NCBI GenBank assembly: GCA_021325365.1
Contig: JAJPHF010000073.1
Location: 1-43,996, forward strand
Length of the DNA: 43,996 bases
Direction: 5' to 3'
DNA from: Pseudomonadota bacterium
GTDB taxonomy: Bacteria; Chloroflexota; UBA6077; JAJPHF01
The notes under the pieces are model-generated. The model searched no databases. It saw only the letters and a program-made list of their open reading frames with translations, and was not told the origin of the DNA. The position numbers and the translations under genes were made by a program. Positions 6,789-15,440 of this stretch are shown here, piece after piece (within the stretch, counting starts at the first letter, position 1; every line of letters starts with the position of its first letter).

Positions 6789-8210
6789 TCATCGCCCGGC
6801 GCCTGCGCCGCTCGCTCCCGCCGGGGCGGCCGCCGTCTGCAGGTAGCTGATCGCGCGCTCGAGCTGGGTGTCGTGCCCCTGGCGGAGCTGGTCCAGGTCG
6901 AGCGGAACCTCGTCGTCGGGATGCACCCCCACCTTGTCCAGCAGCGCGCCACCGCCAGAGTACACCTGCTCCACGCTGATCTGCAGCGCCGAGCCGTCGG
7001 ACAGCGGGATGAACCGACTGGCAGCCACCGCGCCCGCCGTAGTATCGCCGATCAGGCGGCCGACGTGGTGCTCCTGGATCGCCGCTGCGAAGATCTCTCC
7101 CATCGAGGCGGTGCCCCCGTCCACCAGCACCACTAGCGGCACGGTCAGGATCGGATGGGCGTTGCGCACGTCCTGGACGTCGCGGTGCCCGTCGCGGTCG
7201 ACCGACTGGTAGATCGGGCCGTCGGGCACGAAGTCCGCGAGCAGCCGCTCCCCGACGGCCAGCCGCCCGCCGCCGTTGCCGCGCAGGTCGAGCACGATCC
7301 CGCGCACGCCGTCGCGCTGCTGCTGGCGGATCGCCTGCTCGACGTCGGAGACCACCGAGCTGTCGGGAAAGCCGCGGAGCTGCACGTAGCCGATGTTGCC
7401 CGGCAGGCGGCGCTGGGAGACCATCGGCGCCGACACCTGGGCGCGGGTCAGCGTCAGGTCTTCCTGGCGCCCGCTGCCGGCGCGCTGGACGCGGAGCGTC
7501 ACCGGCGTGCCGGCCGGGCCGCGCACCAGCTTCACTACGTCCTCGACCTTCATGTCGCCCACGGGCTGGCCGTCGACGCCGACGATCGTATCGCCGGGCT
7601 GCAGCCCGGCCCGCTCGGCGGGCGAGCCGGGAAAGACTTCGAGCACGGTCGCTTGCGGGCCGTGCATCCGCGCGCCGATCCCGCCGTACTGGACGTCGCC
7701 GCGCTCCCAGCGCAGCTCCTCCTGGTACTCGTCCGGCGTGAGAAAGTTCGTGTGCGCGTCGTTGAGGCTGTCGGCCATGCCCTTGATCGCCGCGTAGGCC
7801 AGCGCCTTGGGCGAGAGGGCGCTGCCGTACTGGCTGGCGAAGGCCTGATACTGGTCCTGGAGCACCGCGAACTCCTCGACGCGGCTGGTGCCGTACGCCG
7901 TGGGATCGACCGTGCGCGCGTCTATGCCAACCGCCTTCAGCGCCGCCACCATGCCCTGCTGGCCGGCGGCGACGAGCTGCGCCGGGTCGAGGGGCTGCGC
8001 GTACTGCTCGAGCAGCAGCAGGTAGGACTCGGCGATCGGCTCCACGTCGCTGGCAGCGCCGGCCTGGGCGGCGGGCGTGGCTGACGGCGTGGGCGTGGCC
8101 GCCTGGGCTCGCGCGGCGCCGGGGGTCGCGCCGCCGACGGCGAGCAGCAAGACCAGGCCGAGGACGAGCCAGGCCGCCCCGAGGCGGCGTCGTGAGCTCC
8201 CTGCGCGCAT
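6789..8210 (-). CDS. Exported S41-family (C-terminal processing type) peptidase with PDZ domain, atypical active site
   Basis: This 473-residue protein has a signal peptide (hydrophobic residues about 12-28, ending near AARAQA) and a low-complexity ATPTPSATPAAQ linker. A helical N-terminal part is followed by a PDZ domain at about 165-245 (ERAGLQPGDTIVGVDGQPV) and an S41 core (GYVQLRGF, VLDLRGNGGG, VLVDGGTASMGEIFAAAIQEH). The nucleophile serine is S369. In ordinary CtpA-type enzymes a lysine follows in a T-F-G-K-G motif about 25 residues later; here that stretch reads GDTTAGAVAAS and contains no lysine. The protein may use another base, as tricorn-like S41 members do, or may be inactive. It lies between transketolase and the RHH gene, on the outer side of the membrane. 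Confidence 0.88.
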   Translation of the reverse strand: MRAGSSRRRLGAAWLVLGLVLLLAVGGATPGAARAQAATPTPSATPAAQAGAASDVEPIAESYLLLLEQYAQPLDPAQLVAAGQQGMVAALKAVGIDARTVDPTAYGTSRVEEFAVLQDQYQAFASQYGSALSPKALAYAAIKGMADSLNDAHTNFLTPDEYQEELRWERGDVQYGGIGARMHGPQATVLEVFPGSPAERAGLQPGDTIVGVDGQPVGDMKVEDVVKLVRGPAGTPVTLRVQRAGSGRQEDLTLTRAQVSAPMVSQRRLPGNIGYVQLRGFPDSSVVSDVEQAIRQQQRDGVRGIVLDLRGNGGGRLAVGERLLADFVPDGPIYQSVDRDGHRDVQDVRNAHPILTVPLVVLVDGGTASMGEIFAAAIQEHHVGRLIGDTTAGAVAASRFIPLSDGSALQISVEQVYSGGGALLDKVGVHPDDEVPLDLDQLRQGHDTQLERAISYLQTAAAPAGASGAGAGR

Positions 8211-8393
8211 CGGTCAGTCCTCCCTACGGTCGCTTCAGGTGTAGAGTGTCTATCGCCAACCTGGTGCGAGCGGCGGGCTCATCCCAGGTATGCCCGGTTT
8301 CGCAAGCCGTCCGAAGGGAGCACCGCCTGCCGGCTGGGACGCGGGACTGCATGGCACCCGTGCACAGGGCCAGGCAATCCTGGTGGCGCTCGC

Positions 8394-10274
8394 CTATTTG
8401 CCGAGCAACTTTTTCGCCGCGTCGACGATGTGGCGCGCGCTGATGCCGGCGGCGTCGAGCAGCTCGGCCGGCTTGCCCGAGCCGGGCATCTGGCGCACCG
8501 CCAGCTTCACCACGCGCGGCTCCGCCGCGGCGGGCGCCCGGCCGTCGGCGTCGCCGCTGAAGGCGGCCAACACCGCGTCGCCCAGGCCGCCCTCGGCCCA
8601 GTGGTCCTCGGCAACGACGAGGCGGCCGCCGGTCTCGGCCGCGGCCTGGCGCAGCGTGGTGACGTCGATCGGCTTCACCGAGTAGGCGTCGATTACCCGC
8701 GCGACGATGCCCGCGGCCTTGAGCTGGTCGGCAGCGGCCAGCGCCTCGTGCACCGTCACGCCCGCCCCGACGAGCGTCACCTGGTCGTTGTCCGAGCGCC
8801 GCAGCGTCTTGCTGCCGCCGATCGGGAAGGTCTCGTCGGCGCCGTAGAGCGTCGGGAGCGCGCCGCGCGTCGTGCGCAGGTAGACGATGCCCTCGACGTC
8901 GGCCATCGCCGCCACGAGCCGCGCCGTCTGGTTGGGGTCGCAGGGGTAGAGCACCGTGCTGCCGCAGACGGCCCGCATCATCGCCAGGTCTTCCAGCGCC
9001 ATCTGCGACGGCCCGTCCTCGCCGATCTGCACGCCGGCGTGCGAGCCGCACAGGCGCAGGTGGGCGCGCGAGATGGCGGCCATGCGGACGAAGTCGTAGG
9101 CGCGGGTGAAGAAGGCGGCGAAGGTGGAGGCGAACGGCACGTACCCCCGCACCTGCAGCCCCACCGCCGCGGCGACCATCTGCTGCTCGGCGATGAACAT
9201 CTCGAAGTAGCGCTCGGGGTAGGCTTCGGCGAACTCCTCGGCGTAGGTGGAGTTGCTCACCTCGGCGTCGAGCGCCACCACGTCGGGCCGCGCCGCGCCC
9301 AGCGCCCGCAGGGCGTCGCCGTAGGCGCGCCGCGTGGCGACCTGCTTGCTCCCGTCGTAGCGCGGCAGCGCCAGCGGCGCCGCGCCAGCGCGCGGGGTGG
9401 GCTTGCCGGCCGGCGGCTTCTGGGGTCGGACCACCAGGTGCCGCTCGCCACCCAGCTCGCTGAGCGCCTGCTTTGCCTCGTCGGCGCTTAGCGCCTTGCC
9501 GTGCCAGCCGTTCTTGTTCTCCAGGAAGGAGACACCCTTGCCCTTGATCGTCCGCGCGACGATCAGCACCGGGCCGTCGCTCGCCGCGGCCGTCGTGTAG
9601 GCCTGGTCGATGGCGGCGAGGTCGTGACCGTCGATCTCCAGCGCCTGCCAGCCGAAGGCGCGAGCGCGCGCCGCGTAGGCGGGTGCGTTCCAGCCCAGCT
9701 CGGTCTCGCCGCGCTGTCCCAGGCGGTTCATGTCCAGGATGGCGATCAGGTTGCCCAGTCGGTAGTACGATGCCTTGTCGAACGCTTCCCAGATCGAGCC
9801 CTCGGCCATCTCGCTGTCGCCGAGCAGCACCCAGACGCGGTATGGCAGGCGGTCGAGGCACTGGCCGGCCAGGCCGAGGCCGACGCCGATCGGCAGCCCC
9901 TGCCCCAGCGAGCCGGTTGCCACCTCGACCCAGGGCAGCACGGGCACCGGATGGCCCTCCAGGCGGCTGCCGAACTTGCGCAGGGTAAGCAGCTCGGCGT
10001 CGTCGATGGCGCCGGCCGCCTTGTACAGAGCGTAGAGCAGGGGTGAGGCGTGCCCCTTGGAGAAGATCAGGTGGTCGTTGTTCGGGTTCTTCGGGTCGTC
10101 AAAGTCGTAGCGTAGGTGGCGGGCCAGCAGCACCGCCATCAGGTCGGCCGCCGACATCGACGACGTGGGGTGGCCGGAGCCGGCGGCGGTGGTAGCGCGG
10201 ATGCTATCCACCCGAAGCTGCTGGGCCAGCTCGCGGACCTGCGGATCGATGGCTGTCGAGGCGGGCGCAGTCAT
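8394..10274 (-). CDS. tkt: Transketolase
   Basis: The product is 626 residues. The thiamine diphosphate motif GDSEMAEGSIWEAFDKASYY...ILDMNRLG is in the first half. The pyrimidine-domain block PERYFEMFIAEQQMVAAAVGL is central, and the C-terminal domain ends with HWAEGGLGDAVLAAF. N-terminal HPTSSMSAADLMAVL, SKGHASPLLYA and ATGSLGQGLPIGVGLG are typical. The enzyme transfers two-carbon units between sugar phosphates in the pentose phosphate pathway or Calvin cycle; no other pathway gene is close. The Pro/Lys-rich linker at about 285-300 joins the two halves. A dense intergenic repeat region lies upstream of the start. Confidence 0.96.
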   Translation of the reverse strand: MTAPASTAIDPQVRELAQQLRVDSIRATTAAGSGHPTSSMSAADLMAVLLARHLRYDFDDPKNPNNDHLIFSKGHASPLLYALYKAAGAIDDAELLTLRKFGSRLEGHPVPVLPWVEVATGSLGQGLPIGVGLGLAGQCLDRLPYRVWVLLGDSEMAEGSIWEAFDKASYYRLGNLIAILDMNRLGQRGETELGWNAPAYAARARAFGWQALEIDGHDLAAIDQAYTTAAASDGPVLIVARTIKGKGVSFLENKNGWHGKALSADEAKQALSELGGERHLVVRPQKPPAGKPTPRAGAAPLALPRYDGSKQVATRRAYGDALRALGAARPDVVALDAEVSNSTYAEEFAEAYPERYFEMFIAEQQMVAAAVGLQVRGYVPFASTFAAFFTRAYDFVRMAAISRAHLRLCGSHAGVQIGEDGPSQMALEDLAMMRAVCGSTVLYPCDPNQTARLVAAMADVEGIVYLRTTRGALPTLYGADETFPIGGSKTLRRSDNDQVTLVGAGVTVHEALAAADQLKAAGIVARVIDAYSVKPIDVTTLRQAAAETGGRLVVAEDHWAEGGLGDAVLAAFSGDADGRAPAAAEPRVVKLAVRQMPGSGKPAELLDAAGISARHIVDAAKKLLGK

Positions 10275-10361
10275 GGCGGCTTGCTCCTCTCCGGTGCGGC
10301 GGTAACATCCCCTATCAGGAGTGTACCAAGCGCCAGGGCCCGCCGACTGCGGGCCATTAGT

Positions 10362-10586
10362 TGCCAGCCATCAGCCGTCAGCTATCAGCGGCCAGCCATC
10401 GGCAATCAGGGGGCAACCGACAGTGTGAAGCTGCAGGGCGATCGGTCGATGTTAGCCTGGGTTGTGCAAAGCCGGGCCGTGGCCTATCTTCCGCCTGAGA
10501 ACCGATGGCCGTAAGCCGATAAGTGAAGGCTGAGAGCCGACGGCCGAAAGCTGCTGGCTAATAGCTGACGGCTGAGCGCTGACGGC
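10362..10586. repeat. Intergenic repeat cluster of TCAGC/GCTGA units, inverted halves
   Basis: The 323 bp between transketolase and the antiporter hold no gene. The left part (10362-10408) is built of units such as CAGCCATCAGCCGTCAGC. The right part (10504-10586) has the complementary orientation, for example GCTGACGGCTGAGCGCTGAC, so the two halves could pair imperfectly. The same units recur at 15937-16000 and 21574-21667. No tRNA or protein signal was seen between them. Confidence 0.7.
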
Positions 10587-10597
10587 AGGAGAGGAGC

Positions 10598-12412
10598 GTG
10601 GAGCAAGACCTGGCCGCGAGCGTTAGCCGGCTGGTGCTGCAGCTCGCGGTGATCCTGGTCGCGGCCAAGCTGGCCGCCGAGGCCACCGAGCGCTGGCTGC
10701 GCCAGCCGCCGGTCCTCGGCGAGCTGGCGGCCGGCATGCTCGTCGGGCCGTACGCGCTCGGCGGCCTGGCGCTGCCACTGCTCGGGCCGCTCTTCCCGCC
10801 CGCGCCCGCCGGCGCCGGGCCGGGCCACCTGCCGGTCTCCCCCGAGCTCTATGCCATCGGCCAGATCGCCGTGGTGGTCCTGATGTTCCTGGCCGGGCTG
10901 GAGACCGATTTCGGGCAGTTCCTGCGCTTCGGCCCGGCCGCCGGCGCCGTGGCCGCGGGCGGCGTGGTCCTGCCGTTCGCCCTCGGCGCCGTGGCCACCG
11001 TCGCGCTGGGCCTGGCGGCGAGCCCCGGCGAGCCGGCAGCGCTGTTCATGGGCGCCATCCTCACTGCCACCTCCGTGGGCATCACGGCGCGCGTGCTCGG
11101 CGATATCGGCAAGCTGGACACGCCGGAAGGCGTCACCATCCTCGCCGCCGCCGTGATCGACGACGTGCTCGGCATCCTGGTGCTAGCGGTCGTGGTGGGG
11201 CTGGCCACGGCGGGCGCCGTCGAGCCGCTGCAGATGGGCTGGATCGGCCTGCGGGCGCTCGGGCTCTGGCTGCTGCTGGTAGCGGTCTCGGTAGCGCTGG
11301 CCGGTCCGCTGTCGCGTGGGATCCTGCGCTTCCGCGCCGACGGCGCGCTCGTGCCGCTGGCGCTGGCCGCCGCCTTCCTCGGCGCTGCCGCCGCCCAGGC
11401 CGCGGGCCTGGCGCTGATCATCGGCGCCTACTCGGCCGGGCTGGCCTTCTCGCGCGTGCCCGCGGCCGGGGCGATGCGCGACGAGGTGCGCCCCGTCTAT
11501 CACCTGCTGGTGCCGATCTTCTTCGTGGTCATGGGCGCGCTGGTCGACTTCGGGGCGATGGCGCCGGTGCTCGTCTTCGGCGCCGTCATCACGCTGCTGG
11601 CGATCGTTGGCAAGGCGCTGGGCTGCGGCGCGGCGGCGCTAGCGGTCGGCTTCAACCGCCTCGGCGCGCTGCGGGTGGGCATCGGGATGCTGCCGCGCGG
11701 CGAGGTGGCGCTGATCGTCGCTGGCGTCGGCCTCACCAGCGGGGCGATCGCCGCGGACCTGTTCGGGGTAGCGGTGATGATGACTGTCGTCACCACCGTC
11801 CTCGCGCCGCCGCTCCTGGTGCCCGCCTTCCGCGGCGGCGGGCCGGGCTGGCGCGGCGCCGCGCCGGCGGGGCGGGAGCGGCGCGCCACTGAGCGGCGCC
11901 GGGGAGCCGACGACCGCCGTGGCGGGCGCGGCGACCGCCGCCAGCCAGCCGTAGCTCCGCTCGGCTCGACATGCGTCGCCGACGCGGGGCCGCGCTATCG
12001 CCTGACGCTGCCAGCCGCGCTGGCCGAGGCGTTCGCCGCCCACCTGATCGCGGCGCTGGAGCGGGACGGCTGGGCGCTGGTCCTGACCGTGGAGGAGCCC
12101 GAGAGCGGGCCGGTCGCCGAGCTGCGCCGCGGCGACGACGTGCTCAGCGTGCGCCGCCGGCCCGCGCCGGCGGGGACCGCGAGCGTCGAGGTGGAGGGCG
12201 AGTCGAAGGGCTGGGAGCCGGCTCTCGCCGCCGCGGCGGAGGCGACCGCGCGCGACGTGCGCGCCGCGCTGGTGCGCGCGGCCGCGGGCAGCGAGCCGTC
12301 CGCCCTCAGCGCCACGCTCGCCCGTGCCGTCGAGGCGGGCCTCGCCCCGCCCGCGGGCTCGACCGCGGCCGGAGCCGGCGCGCCAGGGGCAGTCGGCCAC
12401 CCCGAGCCGTGA
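10598..12412 (+). CDS. Cation:proton antiporter, CPA2 family, with unusual C-terminal extension
   Basis: This 604-residue protein starts at GTG 10598 behind a strong AGGAGAGGAGC site. Residues 1-410 form about twelve hydrophobic helices, with the CPA2 hallmarks QPPVLGELAAGMLVGP, FLAGLETDF, TATSVGITARVLGD, AAVIDDVLGILVLAVVVG (the ion-binding D-D pair) and GMLPRGEVALIVAGVG. It should exchange Na+ or K+ for protons in the cytoplasmic membrane. There is no recognisable RCK/TrkA-N domain. The last 190 residues are a basic, Arg-rich linker followed by a mixed alpha/beta segment (YRLTLPAALAEAFAAHLIAALERDGWALVLTVEEPE) and an Ala/Gly-rich tail that I do not recognise. It may be a regulatory domain peculiar to the lineage. 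Confidence 0.88.
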   Translation: MEQDLAASVSRLVLQLAVILVAAKLAAEATERWLRQPPVLGELAAGMLVGPYALGGLALPLLGPLFPPAPAGAGPGHLPVSPELYAIGQIAVVVLMFLAGLETDFGQFLRFGPAAGAVAAGGVVLPFALGAVATVALGLAASPGEPAALFMGAILTATSVGITARVLGDIGKLDTPEGVTILAAAVIDDVLGILVLAVVVGLATAGAVEPLQMGWIGLRALGLWLLLVAVSVALAGPLSRGILRFRADGALVPLALAAAFLGAAAAQAAGLALIIGAYSAGLAFSRVPAAGAMRDEVRPVYHLLVPIFFVVMGALVDFGAMAPVLVFGAVITLLAIVGKALGCGAAALAVGFNRLGALRVGIGMLPRGEVALIVAGVGLTSGAIAADLFGVAVMMTVVTTVLAPPLLVPAFRGGGPGWRGAAPAGRERRATERRRGADDRRGGRGDRRQPAVAPLGSTCVADAGPRYRLTLPAALAEAFAAHLIAALERDGWALVLTVEEPESGPVAELRRGDDVLSVRRRPAPAGTASVEVEGESKGWEPALAAAAEATARDVRAALVRAAAGSEPSALSATLARAVEAGLAPPAGSTAAGAGAPGAVGHPEP

Positions 12413-12519
12413 GGCGTGGGGCTTGCCGGGCGTTAGCTGCTCGCTCATACTCCGACCGGGCCGCGCATCGCAATCGGCCGCGTATCGCGCGGGACGATCG
12501 CGCGAGCCAGGGAGGCCCG

Positions 12520-14133
12520 ATGGGGAGGTCGAGCGCTGCGGCGCGCCCGGTGTCGCGGCGCGGCATGATCAAGGCAACCGCGGCTGGCGCGCTGGCCAGC
12601 CTCGTCACTCCACGCACCTCGGCGGGCGCCGCGTCCGAGTCGCTGGCCCGGCTAGGCGCCGGGACCGCGGCGCCCCCCGGCCAGGGCGTGGACCCCGCCT
12701 TCGGCCGGCTCGACGAGTTCGTCCGTGAGGCGATGGGGCGCTACGACGTGCCTGGTGTGGCGGTGGGCGTGCTCCATGAGGGGAGGGAGTACACCAGCGG
12801 CTACGGCGTCACCAACCGGGATGCGCCGCTCCCCGTCGACGCGCAGACGCTGTTTCAGGCCGGCTCGATTACCAAGACCTATACGGCCACCCTGATCATG
12901 CGCCTCGTCGAGAGGGGCCAGGTCGACCTCGACGCGCCCGTGCGGACCTACCTGCCCGACCTGCAACTGGCCGACGAAGCGGTGGCCGAGCAGGTGACGG
13001 TCCGCCAGCTCCTGAATCACACAGCGGGCTGGTTCGGCGACTACTACGGGCCGCCGCCCGCTGCTCTGCAGCCAACCGTCTGGCCCTGGCGCGGCGACGA
13101 CGCCGAAGCGCGGTACGTGGCGAACATGCAGTACCTGCCCCAGCTCGCACCGCTGGGGGCGATGTTCGGCTACAACAACGCCGCCGTCGTGCTCGCCGGC
13201 CACCTCGCCGAGGTCGTGCTCGGCACCACCTACGAAGCGGCGCTCACCGAGCTGGTCCTGCGGCCGCTCGGCATGGACCGCGCCTACCTGTTCCCGGAGG
13301 AGGTGGTCTCCTATCCGGTCGCGGCGGGCCACCGGGTGGGAGAGGACGGAGTCGCCCAGGTCGATCCGCTCTGGGCCTTTCCCCGCTGCGTCCATCCAAC
13401 CGGCGGCCTGATCCTCTCGATGGCCGACCAGTTGAAGTACGCGTGGTTCCATCTGGGCGACGGCCGCGCGCCGGATGGGACGCGCCTGCTCGCGCCGTCG
13501 CTGCTGGCCGAGATGCGCACGGCCCGCGGCCCGGGCCTGGCCGCTTCCATCACGGCTAACGCCGAGATCTATGGCGGGGGCGTGGGCTGGGCGCTGGAGC
13601 GCATCGGCGGCGTGCAGATCGTCACGCACAACGGTGGCTGGGTCGGCCAGGAGGCCCTGCTCGCGCTCGTTCCCGAGCGGCAGTTCGCGGTGGCGGTCTT
13701 CACCAATGCCGTGCCCGACGGCGGGCGGCTGTACTACGAGATCTCGACCTGGGCCCTGGCCGAGCTGGCCGGCCTGAGTCAGCCGCTGCCGCCCACCCGC
13801 GCCCTGCCGGCGGCGCGGCTCGCCGAGTACGTGGGCCGCTACGGCGTGGACGTCGACGTGCCGGGCGGTGGCGGCCAGCAGCAGCTCCTGGAGGTCACGA
13901 GGGACGGCGGCGGCCTGCGCGTCACCACGCTGGCGCAGGAGCCGTCGGACTCGCCGGCCGCCTCCGAGCCGGAGCCGCCTGGTCCGGTGGCGCGACTGGC
14001 GTTCTTCCGCGACGACGCGGCGCTGGTGACGACCGACGACCGCACGGTTCTCGGCGCCGATTTCGTCCGCGACAGCAGCGGCCGCGTCGGCTGGATGCAC
14101 TGGGGCGCGCGCGTGGTACCGCGCCTGACCTGA
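12520..14133 (+). CDS. Tat-exported serine hydrolase, beta-lactamase / penicillin-binding fold
   Basis: The product is about 537 residues from ATG 12520 (GGGAGG six bases upstream). A twin-arginine signal SRRGMIKATAAGALASLVTP opens it. The class C-like catalytic set follows: S116-x-x-K119 in FQAGSITKTYTATLI, a Y-x-N-type motif in FGYNNAAVVLAGHL, and H-N-G-G in VTHNGGWVGQ, replacing K-T-G. This pattern fits esterases, D-aminopeptidases and DUF3471-type hydrolases more than true antibiotic lactamases. A C-terminal beta-rich domain begins near LAEYVGRYGVDVDVPGG. The reading frame is open further upstream, but that part overlaps the antiporter gene and is not expected to be translated. The substrate is unknown. 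Confidence 0.9.
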   Translation: MGRSSAAARPVSRRGMIKATAAGALASLVTPRTSAGAASESLARLGAGTAAPPGQGVDPAFGRLDEFVREAMGRYDVPGVAVGVLHEGREYTSGYGVTNRDAPLPVDAQTLFQAGSITKTYTATLIMRLVERGQVDLDAPVRTYLPDLQLADEAVAEQVTVRQLLNHTAGWFGDYYGPPPAALQPTVWPWRGDDAEARYVANMQYLPQLAPLGAMFGYNNAAVVLAGHLAEVVLGTTYEAALTELVLRPLGMDRAYLFPEEVVSYPVAAGHRVGEDGVAQVDPLWAFPRCVHPTGGLILSMADQLKYAWFHLGDGRAPDGTRLLAPSLLAEMRTARGPGLAASITANAEIYGGGVGWALERIGGVQIVTHNGGWVGQEALLALVPERQFAVAVFTNAVPDGGRLYYEISTWALAELAGLSQPLPPTRALPAARLAEYVGRYGVDVDVPGGGGQQQLLEVTRDGGGLRVTTLAQEPSDSPAASEPEPPGPVARLAFFRDDAALVTTDDRTVLGADFVRDSSGRVGWMHWGARVVPRLT

Positions 14134-14134
14134 C

Positions 14135-14169
14135 CGCGGGCTGCCCCGTGTACCACGGAACAGCCCGCG
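14135..14169. terminator. Bidirectional hairpin between convergent genes
   Basis: CGCGGGCTG (14135-14143) pairs with CAGCCCGCG (14161-14169), and an inner stem CCGTG-TAC-CACGG sits inside with a small CC/AA internal loop. It lies in the 43 bp between the convergent hydrolase and cyclophilin genes, so termination for both directions is the natural reading, although no T-run follows. Confidence 0.6.
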
Positions 14170-14176
14170 CGGCTGG

Positions 14177-14707
14177 CTAGCTCTCGTTAATAGTGACGCG
14201 GTTGATGCGCAGGTCTTCGGTGGGCACGGAGCGCTCGCCGCGCGGGCTCGCCTGGACAGGGACACTGGCGAGCGCGTTGACCACGTCCTGGCCCGCCAGG
14301 ACCTGCCCGAAGATGGTGTAGTTCGGCGGCAGGCCGCGCCCGCCCTCGCCGTGGACGATGAAGAACTGGCTGCCGTTGGTGTTCGGGCCGGCGTTGGCCA
14401 TGGCGACGGTTCCCGGCTGGTAGGGGCGGGTCACCGGCTCGTCCTCGAAGCGGTAGCCGGGCCCGCCCGTGCCCGTGCCGGTCGGGTCGCCGGTCTGGAT
14501 CATGAAGCCCTTGATCACGCGATGGAAGGGCACGCCGTCATAGTAGCCCTCGCGGGCGAGAAAGACGAAGTTGTTCACCGTGCGCGGCGCTTCGGTCGCC
14601 AGCAGCTCGATAATGATGGGCCCCTTGGTGGTCTCGAGCGTCGCCGTGTACTTGCGGCCCTCGGCGAGCTGCATCGGCGGCGGGCTGGACCATTGCTTGC
14701 CGGCCAT
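14177..14707 (-). CDS. Peptidyl-prolyl cis-trans isomerase, cyclophilin type
   Basis: This 176-residue single-domain cyclophilin has the core motifs FHRVIKGFMIQTGDPTGTGTGGPGYRFEDE, MANAGPNTNGSQFFI and IFGQVLAGQDVV. The catalytic arginine lies in FHRVI. There is no signal peptide, so it should be a cytoplasmic folding helper that isomerises X-Pro bonds. The start at ATG 14707 has AGGAGGACC upstream. It converges with the hydrolase gene and is followed, in its own upstream direction, by the small zinc-ribbon gene on the same strand. Confidence 0.96.
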   Translation of the reverse strand: MAGKQWSSPPPMQLAEGRKYTATLETTKGPIIIELLATEAPRTVNNFVFLAREGYYDGVPFHRVIKGFMIQTGDPTGTGTGGPGYRFEDEPVTRPYQPGTVAMANAGPNTNGSQFFIVHGEGGRGLPPNYTIFGQVLAGQDVVNALASVPVQASPRGERSVPTEDLRINRVTINES

Positions 14708-14810
14708 CCCTGGTCCTCCTTCCGCGCCCCGCGGCCTCGCCGCGCGGCGGCACGTCGAGAAGATGGTACCAGGTTTGGCCCAGCCGCTCCGGGACCGCTA
14801 GCCTCCCGCC

Positions 14811-15023
14811 TCAGGCCGCGACCGGGTTTTTGCGCGGCCGACCACGCTTGCGCGGGCCCTCCTGCGCGACGGGCGGACGCTCGGTGGGCGGCTCGTGCCG
14901 CAGGTTGGCGAAGACGTACTCGCCACAGAGCAGGCAGGTGTAGTCGTCGTCGTACCCCTTGTACATCGGCCCACCGCAGCGGGAGCAGCGCGCCAGGGGC
15001 GGCAGCTTCTTGGTCGGGATCAC
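14811..15023 (-). CDS. Small zinc-ribbon protein with AT-hook-like tail
   Basis: Starting at GTG 15023, which has a perfect AGGAGG seven bases upstream, the product is about 70 residues: VIPTKKLPPLARCSRCGGPMY, then DYTCLLCGEYVF, forming a four-cysteine zinc ribbon (C-x2-C, C-x2-C), then an ending GPRKRGRPRKNPVAA. The RGRPRK core is the AT-hook minor-groove binding motif. The reading frame is open to 15122, but the extension has no good start signal. A small chromatin- or transcription-associated DNA-binding protein is the likely role; its function has not been established from sequence. Confidence 0.75.
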   Translation of the reverse strand: MIPTKKLPPLARCSRCGGPMYKGYDDDYTCLLCGEYVFANLRHEPPTERPPVAQEGPRKRGRPRKNPVAA

Positions 15024-15230
15024 GTCGCACCTCCTGATGATTCCGGGGCCGTGAGAATGATTACTGGTGCATTGTGGGCCACCGGGCCGGCGAGCGCTGT
15101 GAGCTAGTTCACAATTCGGCAATGATGTTTCTCACCCCGTAGCCCGATCGTAATGGCCAGCGCGTCACATCGCGGCGCCGGCCGCGTTTGATCTTTGGAT
15201 CGTGTCCAAGTGAGCGTAGGAGGAGGCTCG

Positions 15231-15419
15231 ATGAGTTCGGCGACCGCGACGTGCCCGCCCCACTACTGGCTGGTCGAAGAGCAGGCGAGCGGGCACCAGC
15301 ACTGGGCCTGCTACCGCTGTGGGGCCGAGCGCGAACAGCCGCAGGCGCTGCCGGCGGAGCGATCGAGCGGCGCCTGGGCGGCCTATGCGCCGCGCACACC
15401 GCGGTCCGAGGAAGACTGA
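15231..15419 (+). CDS. Very small protein with a possible zinc site
   Basis: ATG 15231 follows GGAGGAGG by a few bases. The 62-residue product MSSATATCPPHYWLVEEQ...HWACYRCGAEREQ has a C-x2-H ... C-x2-C spacing that could hold zinc, then a disordered, charged tail. I know of similar tiny proteins in Chloroflexota only as hypotheticals. It is divergent from the AT-hook zinc-ribbon gene across about 200 bp and is followed after 21 bp by the next unknown gene. Confidence 0.6.
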   Translation: MSSATATCPPHYWLVEEQASGHQHWACYRCGAEREQPQALPAERSSGAWAAYAPRTPRSEED

Positions 15420-15440
15420 TCGCCCTGACTACTGTCCCAA

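Noticed and set aside
11971..12519. N-terminal extension of the serine hydrolase frame
   Set aside because: It overlaps the antiporter gene and is Arg-rich out-of-frame translation. The Tat signal and ribosome-binding site place the start at 12520.
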